Below are positions 1-9,090 of a stretch of DNA of 64,000 nt, in pieces (within the stretch, counting starts at the first letter, position 1; every line of letters begins with the position of its first letter). The stretch is from Actinomycetaceae bacterium (GTDB lineage: Bacteria > Actinomycetota > Actinomycetes > Actinomycetales > Actinomycetaceae), in NCBI GenBank assembly GCA_028724905.1, contig JAQYTG010000016.1, forward strand, positions 1 through 64,000. Reading direction: 5' to 3'. The position numbers were made by a program, and so were the translations under genes. The notes under the pieces are model-generated. The model had not been told where the DNA came from. It searched no databases and saw only the letters and a list, made by a program, of their open reading frames with translations.

Positions 1-148
1 ATTGATGCTTTTCCTGTTTTTCGTTGCTGTGGCGGGGTTTCCTGTGTGAAAAGTCGTTTCGACTCGAGTTTTTGGTTGGACATAAGTTATTGATTTCGTT
101 CCGGTTTTCGCGCGTGGTGACGGGGAAAAGTAGTGATGAAATGTTAAA

Positions 149-829
149 TTGCAAAATAGCCGCGGTTGTTTTGCCTTATGCGCTCTAGAAAGTTTGGAGT
201 TCATGTCTCCAACAATCTCTTTTGCTGAGCCGGAGCGGGATGGTGCGGTGCTGTTTACCGAAGGTACTTTAAACGAACAGGTGGAGGACATTCTTACCTC
301 TAGAATTTCGGACGAGCTAAGCAGTGAAACCTCACAGATGCAGCTTGGGGAGGTGCAAGTTGAACTATCTCAAGAGATTATTGATCAGTATGGAACGGAT
401 CCGAAAGAAATAGCTCAAGCTATCTTGTCTGAACTTGAAAAAACAGGAGTTGTGGCACAGACACCAAGCTATAACGGAAGTTCTGGTATTCTTGCCAGGG
501 CTTCGAGCACTAAAGTTTATACGGCGAGCGTTTCCAGCTTTCTTGTTCAGCTTGGTGTGACATGGATTAAACAAGATTTTCAAGCTACCGTCAGTAACGG
601 TAAGGTAACGAGCAAGAAAATGCTTGGAAGCTCCTATAGTACAGGTGTAGGTTTAGGAGCTTGGAATCATGTGCGCAGCTGGTTTGAGCAACCTAGCAGG
701 TCAGAATTTGATGTCTTGTACAAGGGTACGATATCGGCGTTTGTAAAGGGGGCTAGCGTGGCTTTCCCTCTAACTGTGAAGGCCATTTTCGATGTGAGAA
801 ATAGTGATCTAAAGCAGCATTTTCAGTGA
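149..829 (+). CDS. Unrecognised, possibly secreted protein
   Basis: I do not recognise the family. The open frame gives up to 226 residues from a TTG; an in-frame ATG lies at 203. The mature part is hydrophilic, rich in Ser, Thr and Val, without obvious catalytic motifs, and ends in an alternating polar/hydrophobic stretch. The start is uncertain. An ATG at 141, in another frame, has a good purine-rich site (GGGGAAAAG at 122-130) and encodes the signal-peptide-like start MLNCKIAAVVLPYAL before a stop at 186. A -1 shift there would join it to the main frame, where SPTISFAEPE resembles a signal-peptidase site. This may be a recent frameshift, a sequencing error or chance. The gene looks more AT-rich than smc downstream, which would fit transfer. 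It stands alone, 187 bp before smc. Confidence is good that the frame is coding, low for function and start. Confidence 0.6.
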   Translation: MQNSRGCFALCALESLEFMSPTISFAEPERDGAVLFTEGTLNEQVEDILTSRISDELSSETSQMQLGEVQVELSQEIIDQYGTDPKEIAQAILSELEKTGVVAQTPSYNGSSGILARASSTKVYTASVSSFLVQLGVTWIKQDFQATVSNGKVTSKKMLGSSYSTGVGLGAWNHVRSWFEQPSRSEFDVLYKGTISAFVKGASVAFPLTVKAIFDVRNSDLKQHFQ

Positions 830-1004
830 GTTAATCTGCATCTAGGAATTTTTTGCTATCTCGAAATACTCACCGCACTCGACTTCAACATTCTCGTGGA
901 AAGGAGGGGTTCTGACCGACAATACGAATGAATCTTATAAAAGAGCGGTGCCCATATCTCAGTGGGTAAGCTCGCGTGTTTTCCGGCGTAGTAAGCTGAT
1001 GCCT

Positions 1005-1010
1005 TAAACT
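1005..1010 (+). promoter_or_regulatory. -10 box of leaderless smc
   Basis: TAAACT lies exactly six bases before the GTG at 1017. This places the expected transcription start on the start codon. No ribosome binding site is present in the six bases between. The -35 region is not recognisable. The same spacing recurs before other genes in this window. Confidence 0.55.
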
Positions 1011-1016
1011 GAATCT

Positions 1017-4000
1017 GTGTATTTGAAAACCCTCACTCTGCGCGGCTTCAAGAGTTTTGCCACCGCTACGACGCTGCGTTTTGAACCAGGTATCAACTGC
1101 GTGGTGGGGCCAAATGGTTCGGGCAAATCCAATGTGGTGGATGCGCTTGCGTGGGTGATGGGTGAGCAAGGCGCACGGGCCTTGCGCGGTGGGAATATGG
1201 CCGACGTTATTTTTGCTGGTACGGCTGCCCGCCCTGCACTGGGAAGAGCAGAAGTGAGTCTGACGATTGACAATACCGATGGTGCTTTGCCTATCGACTT
1301 TTCTGAGGTGACGATTTCACGTACGCTCTTTCGCTCTGGTGGCTCAGAGTATGCCATCAACGGTACGGCCTGCCGCTTGCTCGATATCCAAGAGTTGCTC
1401 TCAGATACCGGTATGGGCAAAGAGATGCACGTGATTATCGGCCAAGGGAAGCTAGATGAAGTGCTCACGGCTACCCCTGAGGAGCGCCGTGGTTTCATTG
1501 AGGAGGCCGCGGGAGTGCTCAAACATCGGCGCCGCAAAGAAAAGGCGCTGCGCAAGCTCGATTCTATGCAGACTAACCTCACCCGAGTGGAAGATTTAGC
1601 GGCAGAGTTGCGTCGGCAGTTGGGGCCGCTCGCTCGGCAGGCGGCTACTGCGCGGCGGGCTCAGGTGATTCAACGCGATGTCTTCGATGCGAGAGCCCGT
1701 CTGCTGGCCGACGATCTTGCCCAAGCACAAGCTAGATTAGAGGTACAGACAGCTGGTGACGCCGAGCTGCTCCAACGCCGAGCAGCGGTGAGCGAACGAG
1801 TGGAGGGCTTGCGCGCGCAGGTACAAGAATTGCAGTTGCAGGCAGATCGTCTGAGCCCCTATACGGCTCAACTCTCTGAACGTTTTGGGCGCTTAAACTC
1901 GCTGTTGGAGAGGTTTCGATCGCTGGCAGATCTAGCGGCGGAGCGTGAACGTTCACTCAGCGCGCCTACTCCGGCTCTGCAGCGCGGAGAATCCCCAGAG
2001 CATATTCGAGAGCGTGCGCAGGCAGCCCGCGTAGAGGAAGCTAACCTTGCTGCGGATGTGGAGGCAGCCCAGCGCCATTTAGCGAAGATGATCGCTGATC
2101 GAGAGAAAGCTGATCAAACTGAGGTTGATGTAGACACCCAGCTCGCCCAGGTGAATCGTACGTTGGCAGATCGCAGGGAAATGGTTGCCCGTATCGCTGG
2201 CCAGCTCACTGCGGCGCGTTCTCGAATTGAGGCATTGACGGCAGAGCGAGAGCGTGTAGAGGCAGCGCAGGCGGATGCTCACAAACGGGCGCAGAAAGCT
2301 GCCCAAGAGGTAGCTCAGCTGGAGCAAGATGCGATTGCGCACACCCCTGGCAACGACGATCTTTCAACTGCGCATCAGCACGCCGCTCAACATCTGGAAG
2401 CAGCGCAGGCCGGTGTGGATGAAGCCCGTACCGCTCTCACGCAGGCGCAGGCAAACGCCGTGCAGTGGCGTACAAAAGCAGAGACGCTCTCGCTCTCGCT
2501 CGCCCCTGAAGACGCCACAGCGTGGGTGCTGGAGGACTACCGCGCTGGCGTGAGCGGTTTAGTGCGTGATTCTCTGCGGATTAGCCCTGGGTGGGAGGCA
2601 GGGGTAGAGGCTGCACTTGCTGGGGGAGCAGCGGGCGCCGTCGTCACGGATATAGATGCAGCTGTGGATGCGTTGCGCGCTGCCCGAGAAGCTCATGCGG
2701 GGCATTTAGAATTGATTGTGAGTGCCAGTTCGGCCGAGAATGAAGCTGGTACAGCGGATCTCAGTACTGACGGCGGTAGTGAAGATCGTGACGGCTCAGC
2801 TGACATTGATGCTGGTAGCAGGAGCGCAGCCATTGCTGAAGCGCTCGAAGCGGCAGCCGAAAGGGCGATCAGTTCGTGTCACTGTAGCCCACATGAGGCA
2901 GTGTTAGCTAGCTCCGTGATCGTGGGTTCCTCAGCGGCGGCTGAGCGGGTGCGGGAACTGCTCAGTGGCACAGTGCTGTGTATAGACTTACTGACGGCGC
3001 GGACGCTCGTCCATGCGGGAGCCCCCAATGTGGCCACGTTGGCAGGAGATGTGCTGAGCGCTGGGCGTGTGCGTGGCGGCGAAGTGCAAGCGGTGGCGGT
3101 GCTGGCGCGGCAGGCCATGTACGATGACGCTCTCGCCCAGGCAGAGCAAGCAGAGCGCGATCATCGCGAGGCGGAGGTGGCGCTCACGCGGGCACAGCAA
3201 GAATACGTTGAACGCAGTGAAAAATTTGAGCAGATCTCTGCCGAGCTTAATGCTCGTGATTCGCAGCTTGCCGCGCTGACGGCGCAGCTGGGAGTGTTGC
3301 GTCAGAGCCTGGATGCGGCGCGGGCGGAGGCGGAACGCGACCGCCTGAGGCTCGAACAGATTGATACAGAGCTGTCTACTCGCAAATCTGATCTTGAGGC
3401 CATTAACGAACAGCAGTTGCAGCTAAACGCAGAGCCGGAAGAACTGACGCAGCGAGCCACCCAGCTCGCGCGGGAGCGAGAGCATAGTCATAGCGCGGCA
3501 TTGGCAGCTCGCCAGAAAGAGACTGAAGCCCGCTTGACTCTGCGCACTCAAGAGGAGCGGCTACGCGCAGTGGCGGGACGCTCTGAGGCGCTCGAACGCA
3601 GCGCGCAGGCTGCTCAAGAGCGGATACGCCAGGAAGAGCGGGCGGCTATTCGCCGAGCTCAGGCACGGCAGGAGGCACACAACGTAGGTGAAGACGCCCA
3701 GCGAGCGCTCACTCTCACTCGCCAGCTTGCTGATGCTGTGGCGCGTGAGCGGGCACAGGCCGAAGCTGAGGGGGCTCAGCAACATTCGCAGCTTTCCCGG
3801 GCGCGGGAACGCTTTGAGCAGGCGCGCTCTGAGGAGCAGACGCTGGCCGATGAAGGGCATCAGCGCGAATTGGCACTTGCGCAGCAGAAGCTGAAATATG
3901 AGCAGCTTGAGCAGCGAGCTATGGAAGTGATGGGGATGGAGGCGGCTACGCTCATTGACGAGTACGGTCCGCATCTACCCATTCCAGTGGGGGAGCCACC

Positions 4001-4844
4001 GGCGTCACCCGCAGATGCTACTACGGGCGCTAATACGGGTGTTGCTCACGAGGGTGCGACTGACACTGATCGTACCGACGCCACTAGTGGGGATGCTGCT
4101 CGCGGTGACGCCGATGCTAACGGCAGCGAAGCTGATCGGGGTAACGGCGCTGCAGGCGCGTCTGTTCCTACGGTGCCTTTTGTGCGCGCGGAGCAGGAGA
4201 AACGCCTGGCGAAAGCCGAGCGCGATCTCGCACGCCTAGGCAAAATTAATCCGCTGGCACTCGAAGAGCACGCGGCTCTTGAGCAGCGCCAGAAATTCCT
4301 CACCGAGCAGCTTCAGGATTTGCGGCGTTCTCGTGAAGATCTGCTGAAGATGATTCGAGATATCGACCAGCGTGTAGAAGACGTGATGGAGGCAGCGCTC
4401 GCAGATGTGGCGGAGCAGTTCACAGGGGTATTTGCACGCCTCTTTCCTGGAGGTGAGGGGGCACTGGTGCTCACGGATCCGCATTCCATTCTCACCACCG
4501 GAGTTGATATTGAGGCTCGCCCGCCTGGAAAGCGCGTCAAGCGGCTCTCGTTGCTCTCGGGTGGTGAGCGTTCGCTGACGGCGATTGCTTTCTTAATGGC
4601 TATTTTTATGGCACGTCCAAGCCCGTTCTACGTGATGGATGAGGTCGAGGCCGCTCTTGACGACGTCAATCTGTCACGTCTTTTGGATCTCTTTGAACAG
4701 CTACACGAGAGTTCACAGCTGCTTATCATCACTCACCAGAAGCGCACAATGGAAATAGCGGATGTGCTCTACGGCGTTGCTATGCGCGAGCGTGGCGTGA
4801 CGAGTGTGATGTCGCAGCGAATGGCAGACGTTGTGGATGCGTGA
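1017..4844 (+). CDS. smc: Chromosome segregation protein SMC
   Basis: SMC is the ATPase of the condensin complex (with ScpA and ScpB) that organises and segregates the chromosome. The 1275-residue protein has the full layout: Walker A GPNGSGKS at about 31-38, a long coiled coil rich in Glu, Gln, Arg and Ala, a hinge around 510-690, a second coiled coil, the signature LLSGGE near 1180 and Walker B YVMDE near 1205-1209. It is longer than usual for bacterial SMC (about 1150-1200) because of two low-complexity inserts: an Asp/Ser/Gly-rich one inside the hinge (about 567-611) and an Asp/Ala/Thr/Gly-rich one in the second coil just before the head (about 990-1053). Start GTG is six bases after a -10-like TAAACT, so the message is probably leaderless. 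ftsY follows after a small gene, as in many actinobacteria. Confidence 0.97.
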   Translation: MYLKTLTLRGFKSFATATTLRFEPGINCVVGPNGSGKSNVVDALAWVMGEQGARALRGGNMADVIFAGTAARPALGRAEVSLTIDNTDGALPIDFSEVTISRTLFRSGGSEYAINGTACRLLDIQELLSDTGMGKEMHVIIGQGKLDEVLTATPEERRGFIEEAAGVLKHRRRKEKALRKLDSMQTNLTRVEDLAAELRRQLGPLARQAATARRAQVIQRDVFDARARLLADDLAQAQARLEVQTAGDAELLQRRAAVSERVEGLRAQVQELQLQADRLSPYTAQLSERFGRLNSLLERFRSLADLAAERERSLSAPTPALQRGESPEHIRERAQAARVEEANLAADVEAAQRHLAKMIADREKADQTEVDVDTQLAQVNRTLADRREMVARIAGQLTAARSRIEALTAERERVEAAQADAHKRAQKAAQEVAQLEQDAIAHTPGNDDLSTAHQHAAQHLEAAQAGVDEARTALTQAQANAVQWRTKAETLSLSLAPEDATAWVLEDYRAGVSGLVRDSLRISPGWEAGVEAALAGGAAGAVVTDIDAAVDALRAAREAHAGHLELIVSASSAENEAGTADLSTDGGSEDRDGSADIDAGSRSAAIAEALEAAAERAISSCHCSPHEAVLASSVIVGSSAAAERVRELLSGTVLCIDLLTARTLVHAGAPNVATLAGDVLSAGRVRGGEVQAVAVLARQAMYDDALAQAEQAERDHREAEVALTRAQQEYVERSEKFEQISAELNARDSQLAALTAQLGVLRQSLDAARAEAERDRLRLEQIDTELSTRKSDLEAINEQQLQLNAEPEELTQRATQLAREREHSHSAALAARQKETEARLTLRTQEERLRAVAGRSEALERSAQAAQERIRQEERAAIRRAQARQEAHNVGEDAQRALTLTRQLADAVARERAQAEAEGAQQHSQLSRARERFEQARSEEQTLADEGHQRELALAQQKLKYEQLEQRAMEVMGMEAATLIDEYGPHLPIPVGEPPASPADATTGANTGVAHEGATDTDRTDATSGDAARGDADANGSEADRGNGAAGASVPTVPFVRAEQEKRLAKAERDLARLGKINPLALEEHAALEQRQKFLTEQLQDLRRSREDLLKMIRDIDQRVEDVMEAALADVAEQFTGVFARLFPGGEGALVLTDPHSILTTGVDIEARPPGKRVKRLSLLSGGERSLTAIAFLMAIFMARPSPFYVMDEVEAALDDVNLSRLLDLFEQLHESSQLLIITHQKRTMEIADVLYGVAMRERGVTSVMSQRMADVVDA

Positions 4845-4851
4845 CGACGGT

Positions 4852-4948
4852 GGGCGATACGCGTCTGCAGCAAAGTGCATACAAGCGTGCCACGTCCGCA
4901 TCGACGAACTGGCGATGGGTGATACGCGTCTGCAGCAAAGTGCATACA
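4852..4948. repeat. Direct repeat just after smc
   Basis: Two 32-base copies (4852-4883 and 4917-4948) differ at one position and lie 65 bases apart, centred on GATACGCGTCTGCAGCAAAG. They fill most of the gap between smc and the next gene. Confidence 0.85.
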
Positions 4949-5133
4949 GCAAACGCGGGAGTGTCAAGAGTAGGTGTTTGGCGTCGTACTTTTCTACGAA
5001 AAAGCGTTGAAAAATCAAAGAAAAGTGGGGTGGCGCACAAAGTTATCGAAAAGTGACGTGTGGTAATCAACTTGCAATTCATATTGGCCGCGCCGAACTT
5101 TTTGTGAACGGTTTTTTACGTTTTAATGGAACC

Positions 5134-5469
5134 ATGTTGGTCGCGTTGGTTATTTTTGTGGTGGTAGCTGCGCTAGCTTTGAGCGTGGTGGCGCTATTCC
5201 TCAATGAGGGGCGCCCGATTGAAGAGCGCAGCAAGTGGGTGAAAGATTCCGTTCAGGCTTGGCGAGATGGCGAACTTGAGATGGATGCCTATCAGGTGGA
5301 GCTCAAGGATGCCAAGGTCAATGATGTGTTTTCGACTTTTGAAGCGGCCGACGGTGACGGCTATTTGAGTTTTGACGAGCTTGAGACGACGCTCAAACCG
5401 GTGACGAGTCAGCTTCAGCACGTGCGTATCCCACGGCGCGAGAAATCAATAGATGCTGAGGTGGCGTGA
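5134..5469 (+). CDS. Small membrane-anchored EF-hand-like protein
   Basis: Predicted 111 residues from the ATG at 5134. Residues 1-22 form one hydrophobic membrane segment (LVALVIFVVVAALALSVVAL). A charged domain follows, with an EF-hand-like loop near residues 71-82 (AADGDGYLSFDE). Aligned to the canonical calcium loop, positions 3, 5, 6, 8 and 12 fit (D, D, G, L, E) but position 1 is Ala instead of Asp, so calcium binding is uncertain. The frame is open further upstream to 5053, but the ATG at 5134 starts directly at the membrane segment. I know no named family. It sits between smc and ftsY, both linked to membrane or chromosome organisation, but no functional link is shown. Fairly sure it is a real gene. 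Confidence 0.65.
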   Translation: MLVALVIFVVVAALALSVVALFLNEGRPIEERSKWVKDSVQAWRDGELEMDAYQVELKDAKVNDVFSTFEAADGDGYLSFDELETTLKPVTSQLQHVRIPRREKSIDAEVA

Positions 5470-5831
5470 CGCCAAAGGTCTGTATGGCGGCCTGTGTATG
5501 CAGGTTGTGTGCAGGCTTGTATATAGGCTGTATGTAGGCTGACGACATTGAGACGGATAGGTATGAGGCTATAGGCATTGTGTCTATAAGGTGAGGCCGC
5601 CGACGCGGTATCTGGACCGACAGTATATGTAGGGTGACGTGCAATTGGTGCCACGGTGGGAGCGCAATTTCGGGACATTTCAAGAAAAGGGTTTGTGCGG
5701 GAGTTTTGTGTGGGATTAGTGCTCTCGACGAGACGCTATTTGTGGCAAGAACGACGACTGGCAGCCACAGAGAAGCGCTACAGGCCTAGAGGCAACTGGC
5801 GCCTGCGCTCTATCTAGGCGAAAATAACACC
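5470..5831. other. Non-coding gap before ftsY with TGTAGG-type repeats
   Basis: No convincing gene. From about 5481 to 5545 there are imperfect repeats of a GTATGYAGGCTG-like unit, partly T/G-rich. The ftsY promoter is presumably in the last 100 bases, but no clear box was found. Confidence 0.5.
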
Positions 5832-7154
5832 ATGAGCATCTATCAAATCCTGCTGATTGCAGTGGCCGCCGTGGCAGCGGTGGCCGTGGTGAGCACTGTT
5901 GCGCTGCGCGTGAGCCGTTCAAAACGTGAAGAGTTGCCGTGGGAGAAGCCTACAGCTGGGGTGGCACTAGAATCCGATGAGAGTGCTGCGCTCGACGCTG
6001 AGGTCGTGGATCATAACGCCATCCCGTTGCACGATTCGACGGTTGGCGCAGATACTCAGCCAGCAGCCGGAGCGGACGCGCAGCCAGGCGTTGGCGTACC
6101 GGACGCTGCTGGAGCAAGTGCCGGCAGGGCAGGAGCTGGCACGGCAGAAGCTGGTGGGGCTGCAAGGCCGGCACATGACCGGCCAGAATCGGTGCCAAGC
6201 AGGATGCAGCGGATGCGCTCACGCCTGGCCAAGAGCGGGGGATTAGGCCGAGCTCTGCTGGGAATTCTCTCACGGGGAGACCTCTCTGCTGCCGATTGGG
6301 AAGAGCTTGAAGATACGCTGCTCATGGCTGATGTGGGGCTAGAATCCACCACAAAGATCATGGAGTCACTCAAAGAACAAGCCAAAATTCGAGCTACCTC
6401 CGATCTCGCCGTCATGCGCGATGTGCTGCGCTCGGAATTGCTGGCACTCGTCGATCCAGATATGGATCGCAGCTTACATCTCGCACCGGGCACGGCTGGA
6501 GCAGCCGATGGGACGGCCGATGGAGCGGCTCAGCCGCAGGCCACGCAGCCGCAGACAATTATGATGGTCGGGGTGAATGGCACTGGTAAGACCACTACTG
6601 CAGGGAAACTAGCTCGACTGCTGGTAGCGCAAGACTATTCAGTGCTCCTTGGCGCTGCCGATACCTTCCGTGCTGCGGCAGCCGATCAGCTGGAAACGTG
6701 GGGTGAACGAGTGGGCGTGCCGGTGGTGCGTTCCGACAAAGAGGGTGCAGATCCAGCTTCGGTGGCTTTTGAATCGGTGAAAGAAGCCAGTGAACGTGGC
6801 ATCGAGGTGGTGATCGTTGATACTGCTGGCCGTTTGCAGAATAAAGCAGGCCTCATGGATGAGCTTGGCAAGATCAAACGGGTGATCGAAAAGCAAGCGC
6901 CAGTGCGTGAAGTGTTGCTGGTGCTGGATGCCACGACAGGGCAAAACGGGATGCAGCAAGCAAAGGTCTTTGCGCAGGTAACCGGATTGACGGGGATTGT
7001 GCTCACTAAACTCGACGGCACAGCCAAGGGGGGCATAGTGATTTCCGTGCAACGCGAAATTGGAGTCCCTGTGAAATTCATTGGACTGGGCGAAGGCGCT
7101 GATGATCTGGCCCCATTTGATCCGGAGCAGTTCGTGGATTCGCTGCTGAGTTGA
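5832..7154 (+). CDS. ftsY: Signal recognition particle receptor FtsY
   Basis: FtsY is the membrane-associated GTPase that receives Ffh-ribosome complexes and hands them to the Sec translocon. The 440-residue protein has an N-terminal hydrophobic segment (about 4-25), a poorly conserved Ala/Gly/Asp-rich linker to about residue 120, the helical N domain, then the G domain with GVNGTGKTTT (about 246-255), DTAGRL and TKLDGTAKGG. A second Ala/Gly-rich stretch (AGAADGTADGAAQPQ) separates the N domain from the P-loop and is longer than usual. The N-terminal membrane anchor plus acidic linker is the common actinobacterial form. Start ATG at 5832. It is followed by ffh, its partner, after 267 bp of repeat-bearing DNA. 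Confidence 0.96.
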   Translation: MSIYQILLIAVAAVAAVAVVSTVALRVSRSKREELPWEKPTAGVALESDESAALDAEVVDHNAIPLHDSTVGADTQPAAGADAQPGVGVPDAAGASAGRAGAGTAEAGGAARPAHDRPESVPSRMQRMRSRLAKSGGLGRALLGILSRGDLSAADWEELEDTLLMADVGLESTTKIMESLKEQAKIRATSDLAVMRDVLRSELLALVDPDMDRSLHLAPGTAGAADGTADGAAQPQATQPQTIMMVGVNGTGKTTTAGKLARLLVAQDYSVLLGAADTFRAAAADQLETWGERVGVPVVRSDKEGADPASVAFESVKEASERGIEVVIVDTAGRLQNKAGLMDELGKIKRVIEKQAPVREVLLVLDATTGQNGMQQAKVFAQVTGLTGIVLTKLDGTAKGGIVISVQREIGVPVKFIGLGEGADDLAPFDPEQFVDSLLS

Positions 7155-7182
7155 TCGCATTGAGCCAGCGCGAGCGTTGCAC

Positions 7183-7268
7183 TGTGCCGGCGCAGCGCCC
7201 GCGAACTGCATGACTCTGTGCCGCCGTGGTGCCCGCGAACTGCATGACTCTGTGCCGGCGCAGCGCCC
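7183..7268. repeat. Direct repeats between ftsY and ffh
   Basis: A 27-base unit centred on CGAACTGCATGACTCTGTGC is present at 7197-7223 and 7231-7257 without mismatch (34-base period). An overlapping 18-base unit, TGTGCCGGCGCAGCGCCC, is at 7183-7200 and again at 7251-7268. The pattern is a decayed tandem array. Confidence 0.85.
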
Positions 7269-7421
7269 GTATCCTATTGAGCCATTGCGAACAAGCCACT
7301 GATGCTATGTAGTAGGCGCTATATCAGCACATGGGGAGAGAGCTTGTGTAGGATATATCTGCATAGCCGGTACGATAGTGGCGAATAGCCTACGAGGGCA
7401 TAGGACACGAAAGCATTAGGT

Positions 7422-9044
7422 ATGTTTAATTCTCTTTCAGATCGAATCACTAATTCACTGCGGAATCTGCGCAAGCACGGCAAACTTACCGAGCAAGATG
7501 TGGAGAACGTGATCGGCGATATTCGCCGTGCGCTACTTGACGCCGATGTGGCACTCCCCGTGGTTCGTTCGTTTACGGCAGCTGTTCGAGAGCAGGCGGT
7601 AGGCACTGTCGTCTCGAAAGCGCTCAACCCTGCTCAGCAGGTTGTAAAGATCGTCAATGAACAGCTCATTGAAACGCTGGGCGGGCAATCGCGGGAGCTC
7701 AATTGGGCTGCACACCCACCCACCGTGATGATGCTCGCTGGTCTGCAAGGCGCTGGTAAGACCACTCTCGCCGGCAAACTCGGCAAGTGGCTGCGCGATA
7801 ATGGGCATAGGCCGCTGCTGGTGGCCGCTGACCTGCAGCGTCCGAACGCCGTCAATCAGCTTCAGGTGGTTGGGCAGCAGGCAGGCGTGGACGTATGGGC
7901 ACCGCAGCCAGGAAACGGCGTGGGCGATCCAGTGCAGGTGGCTCGCTCAGGTGTAGAGCACGCCCGCGCTGAACGCTTCGATGTGGTGATCGTGGATACG
8001 GCAGGCCGCCTCGGCATTGATGAAGAGATGATGCAGCAGGCGCGAGATATCCGTGACGCCGTACAACCTGACGAAATCCTCTTCGTTCTCGATGCGATGA
8101 TTGGCCAAGATGCTGTGAATACGTCCATCGCGTTCCGAGATGGAGTGGGATACACCGGTGTGGTGCTCTCAAAGCTAGACGGCGATGCCCGAGGCGGAGC
8201 TGCGCTCTCGGTACGTGGAGTGACGGGGGTGCCAATTCTGTTCGCCTCCACTGGCGAAAAATTGGATGCGTTTGAACGTTTCCACGCTGATCGGATGGCC
8301 TCTCGCATCCTTGATATGGGCGATATTCTGACGCTCATTGAGCAGGCTGAAAAGACCTGGAGCGAACAAGAGGCTGAAGATCTGGCCGCAAAAATGGCCG
8401 AGGGATCGTTCACTCTCGACGACTTCTTAGTGCAGCTCAACCAGATGCGCAAGATGGGTTCGATGAAAAAGATCATGGGGATGCTTCCTGGTATGAATCA
8501 ATACCGCGATGTCCTAGAGAATTTCGACGAGCGCGAGATCAACCGCCAAGAGGCTATTGTGCTGTCGATGACGCCCGCTGAGCGGCGCGATCCGAAGATT
8601 TTGAATGGGTCTCGGCGCCAGCGTATCGCGCGTGGCTCGGGCACCAGCGTGCATGAAGTTAATTCGCTCATGGAGCGCTTTGAGCAGGCGAAGAAAATGA
8701 TGCAGGCAATGGGCAAAGGTGCTCGTGGAGGGGTGCCAGGAATGCCTGCAATTCCTGGGCTTCCAGGCATGGGTGGGGGCTACACTAAGAAGCAGAAAGC
8801 CAAGAATAAGAAGAAAAATTCTGGCTCGAAGAAAGGCCGCAGCGGCAATCCGGCTAAGCGGCGCCAGCAAGAGCTCGCAGCTCAGCGGGCTGCACAAGAG
8901 CGGGAGCACACAGGTGGGCTTGCAGCTCCGGCGAAAGGTGCGGCTTTCGGTTCGGGGGTAGCCACTTCGATGCCAGCGCCATCGTCGTCGCCGGCTGCAG
9001 AGCCGCAGATGGATTTGGAGTCCCTCAAGCGGTTCTTGCGTTAG
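7422..9044 (+). CDS. ffh: Signal recognition particle protein Ffh (SRP54)
   Basis: Ffh binds signal sequences and 4.5S RNA and docks with FtsY. The 540-residue protein has the N domain, G domain with GLQGAGKTT (about 106-114), DTAGRLGID and SKLDGDARGG, and a Met-rich M domain (QMRKMGSMKKIMGMLPGM) from about 340. The C-terminal 90 residues are a Lys/Ala/Ser/Pro-rich tail beyond the M domain, starting KKQKAKNKKKNSGSKKG; such basic tails occur in actinobacterial Ffh but vary. ATG start at 7422 with only a weak ribosome binding site; a TACGAT-like -10 lies about 50 bases upstream. The 4.5S RNA gene was not seen in this window. Confidence 0.96.
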   Translation: MFNSLSDRITNSLRNLRKHGKLTEQDVENVIGDIRRALLDADVALPVVRSFTAAVREQAVGTVVSKALNPAQQVVKIVNEQLIETLGGQSRELNWAAHPPTVMMLAGLQGAGKTTLAGKLGKWLRDNGHRPLLVAADLQRPNAVNQLQVVGQQAGVDVWAPQPGNGVGDPVQVARSGVEHARAERFDVVIVDTAGRLGIDEEMMQQARDIRDAVQPDEILFVLDAMIGQDAVNTSIAFRDGVGYTGVVLSKLDGDARGGAALSVRGVTGVPILFASTGEKLDAFERFHADRMASRILDMGDILTLIEQAEKTWSEQEAEDLAAKMAEGSFTLDDFLVQLNQMRKMGSMKKIMGMLPGMNQYRDVLENFDEREINRQEAIVLSMTPAERRDPKILNGSRRQRIARGSGTSVHEVNSLMERFEQAKKMMQAMGKGARGGVPGMPAIPGLPGMGGGYTKKQKAKNKKKNSGSKKGRSGNPAKRRQQELAAQRAAQEREHTGGLAAPAKGAAFGSGVATSMPAPSSSPAAEPQMDLESLKRFLR

Positions 9045-9090
9045 CGCTGAGCAGGATCTGCCAATCTGGGATGCAAACGTGGAGGGTGCG

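Noticed and set aside
901..960. TGACCG/TATAAA as the main smc promoter
   Set aside because: Possible (-10 at 936-941), but the TAAACT box at 1005 fits the leaderless pattern better; kept as an alternative only.
1004..1582. 192-residue minus-strand frame over smc
   Set aside because: Antisense to the conserved SMC head domain; Ser/Arg-rich composition typical of shadows.
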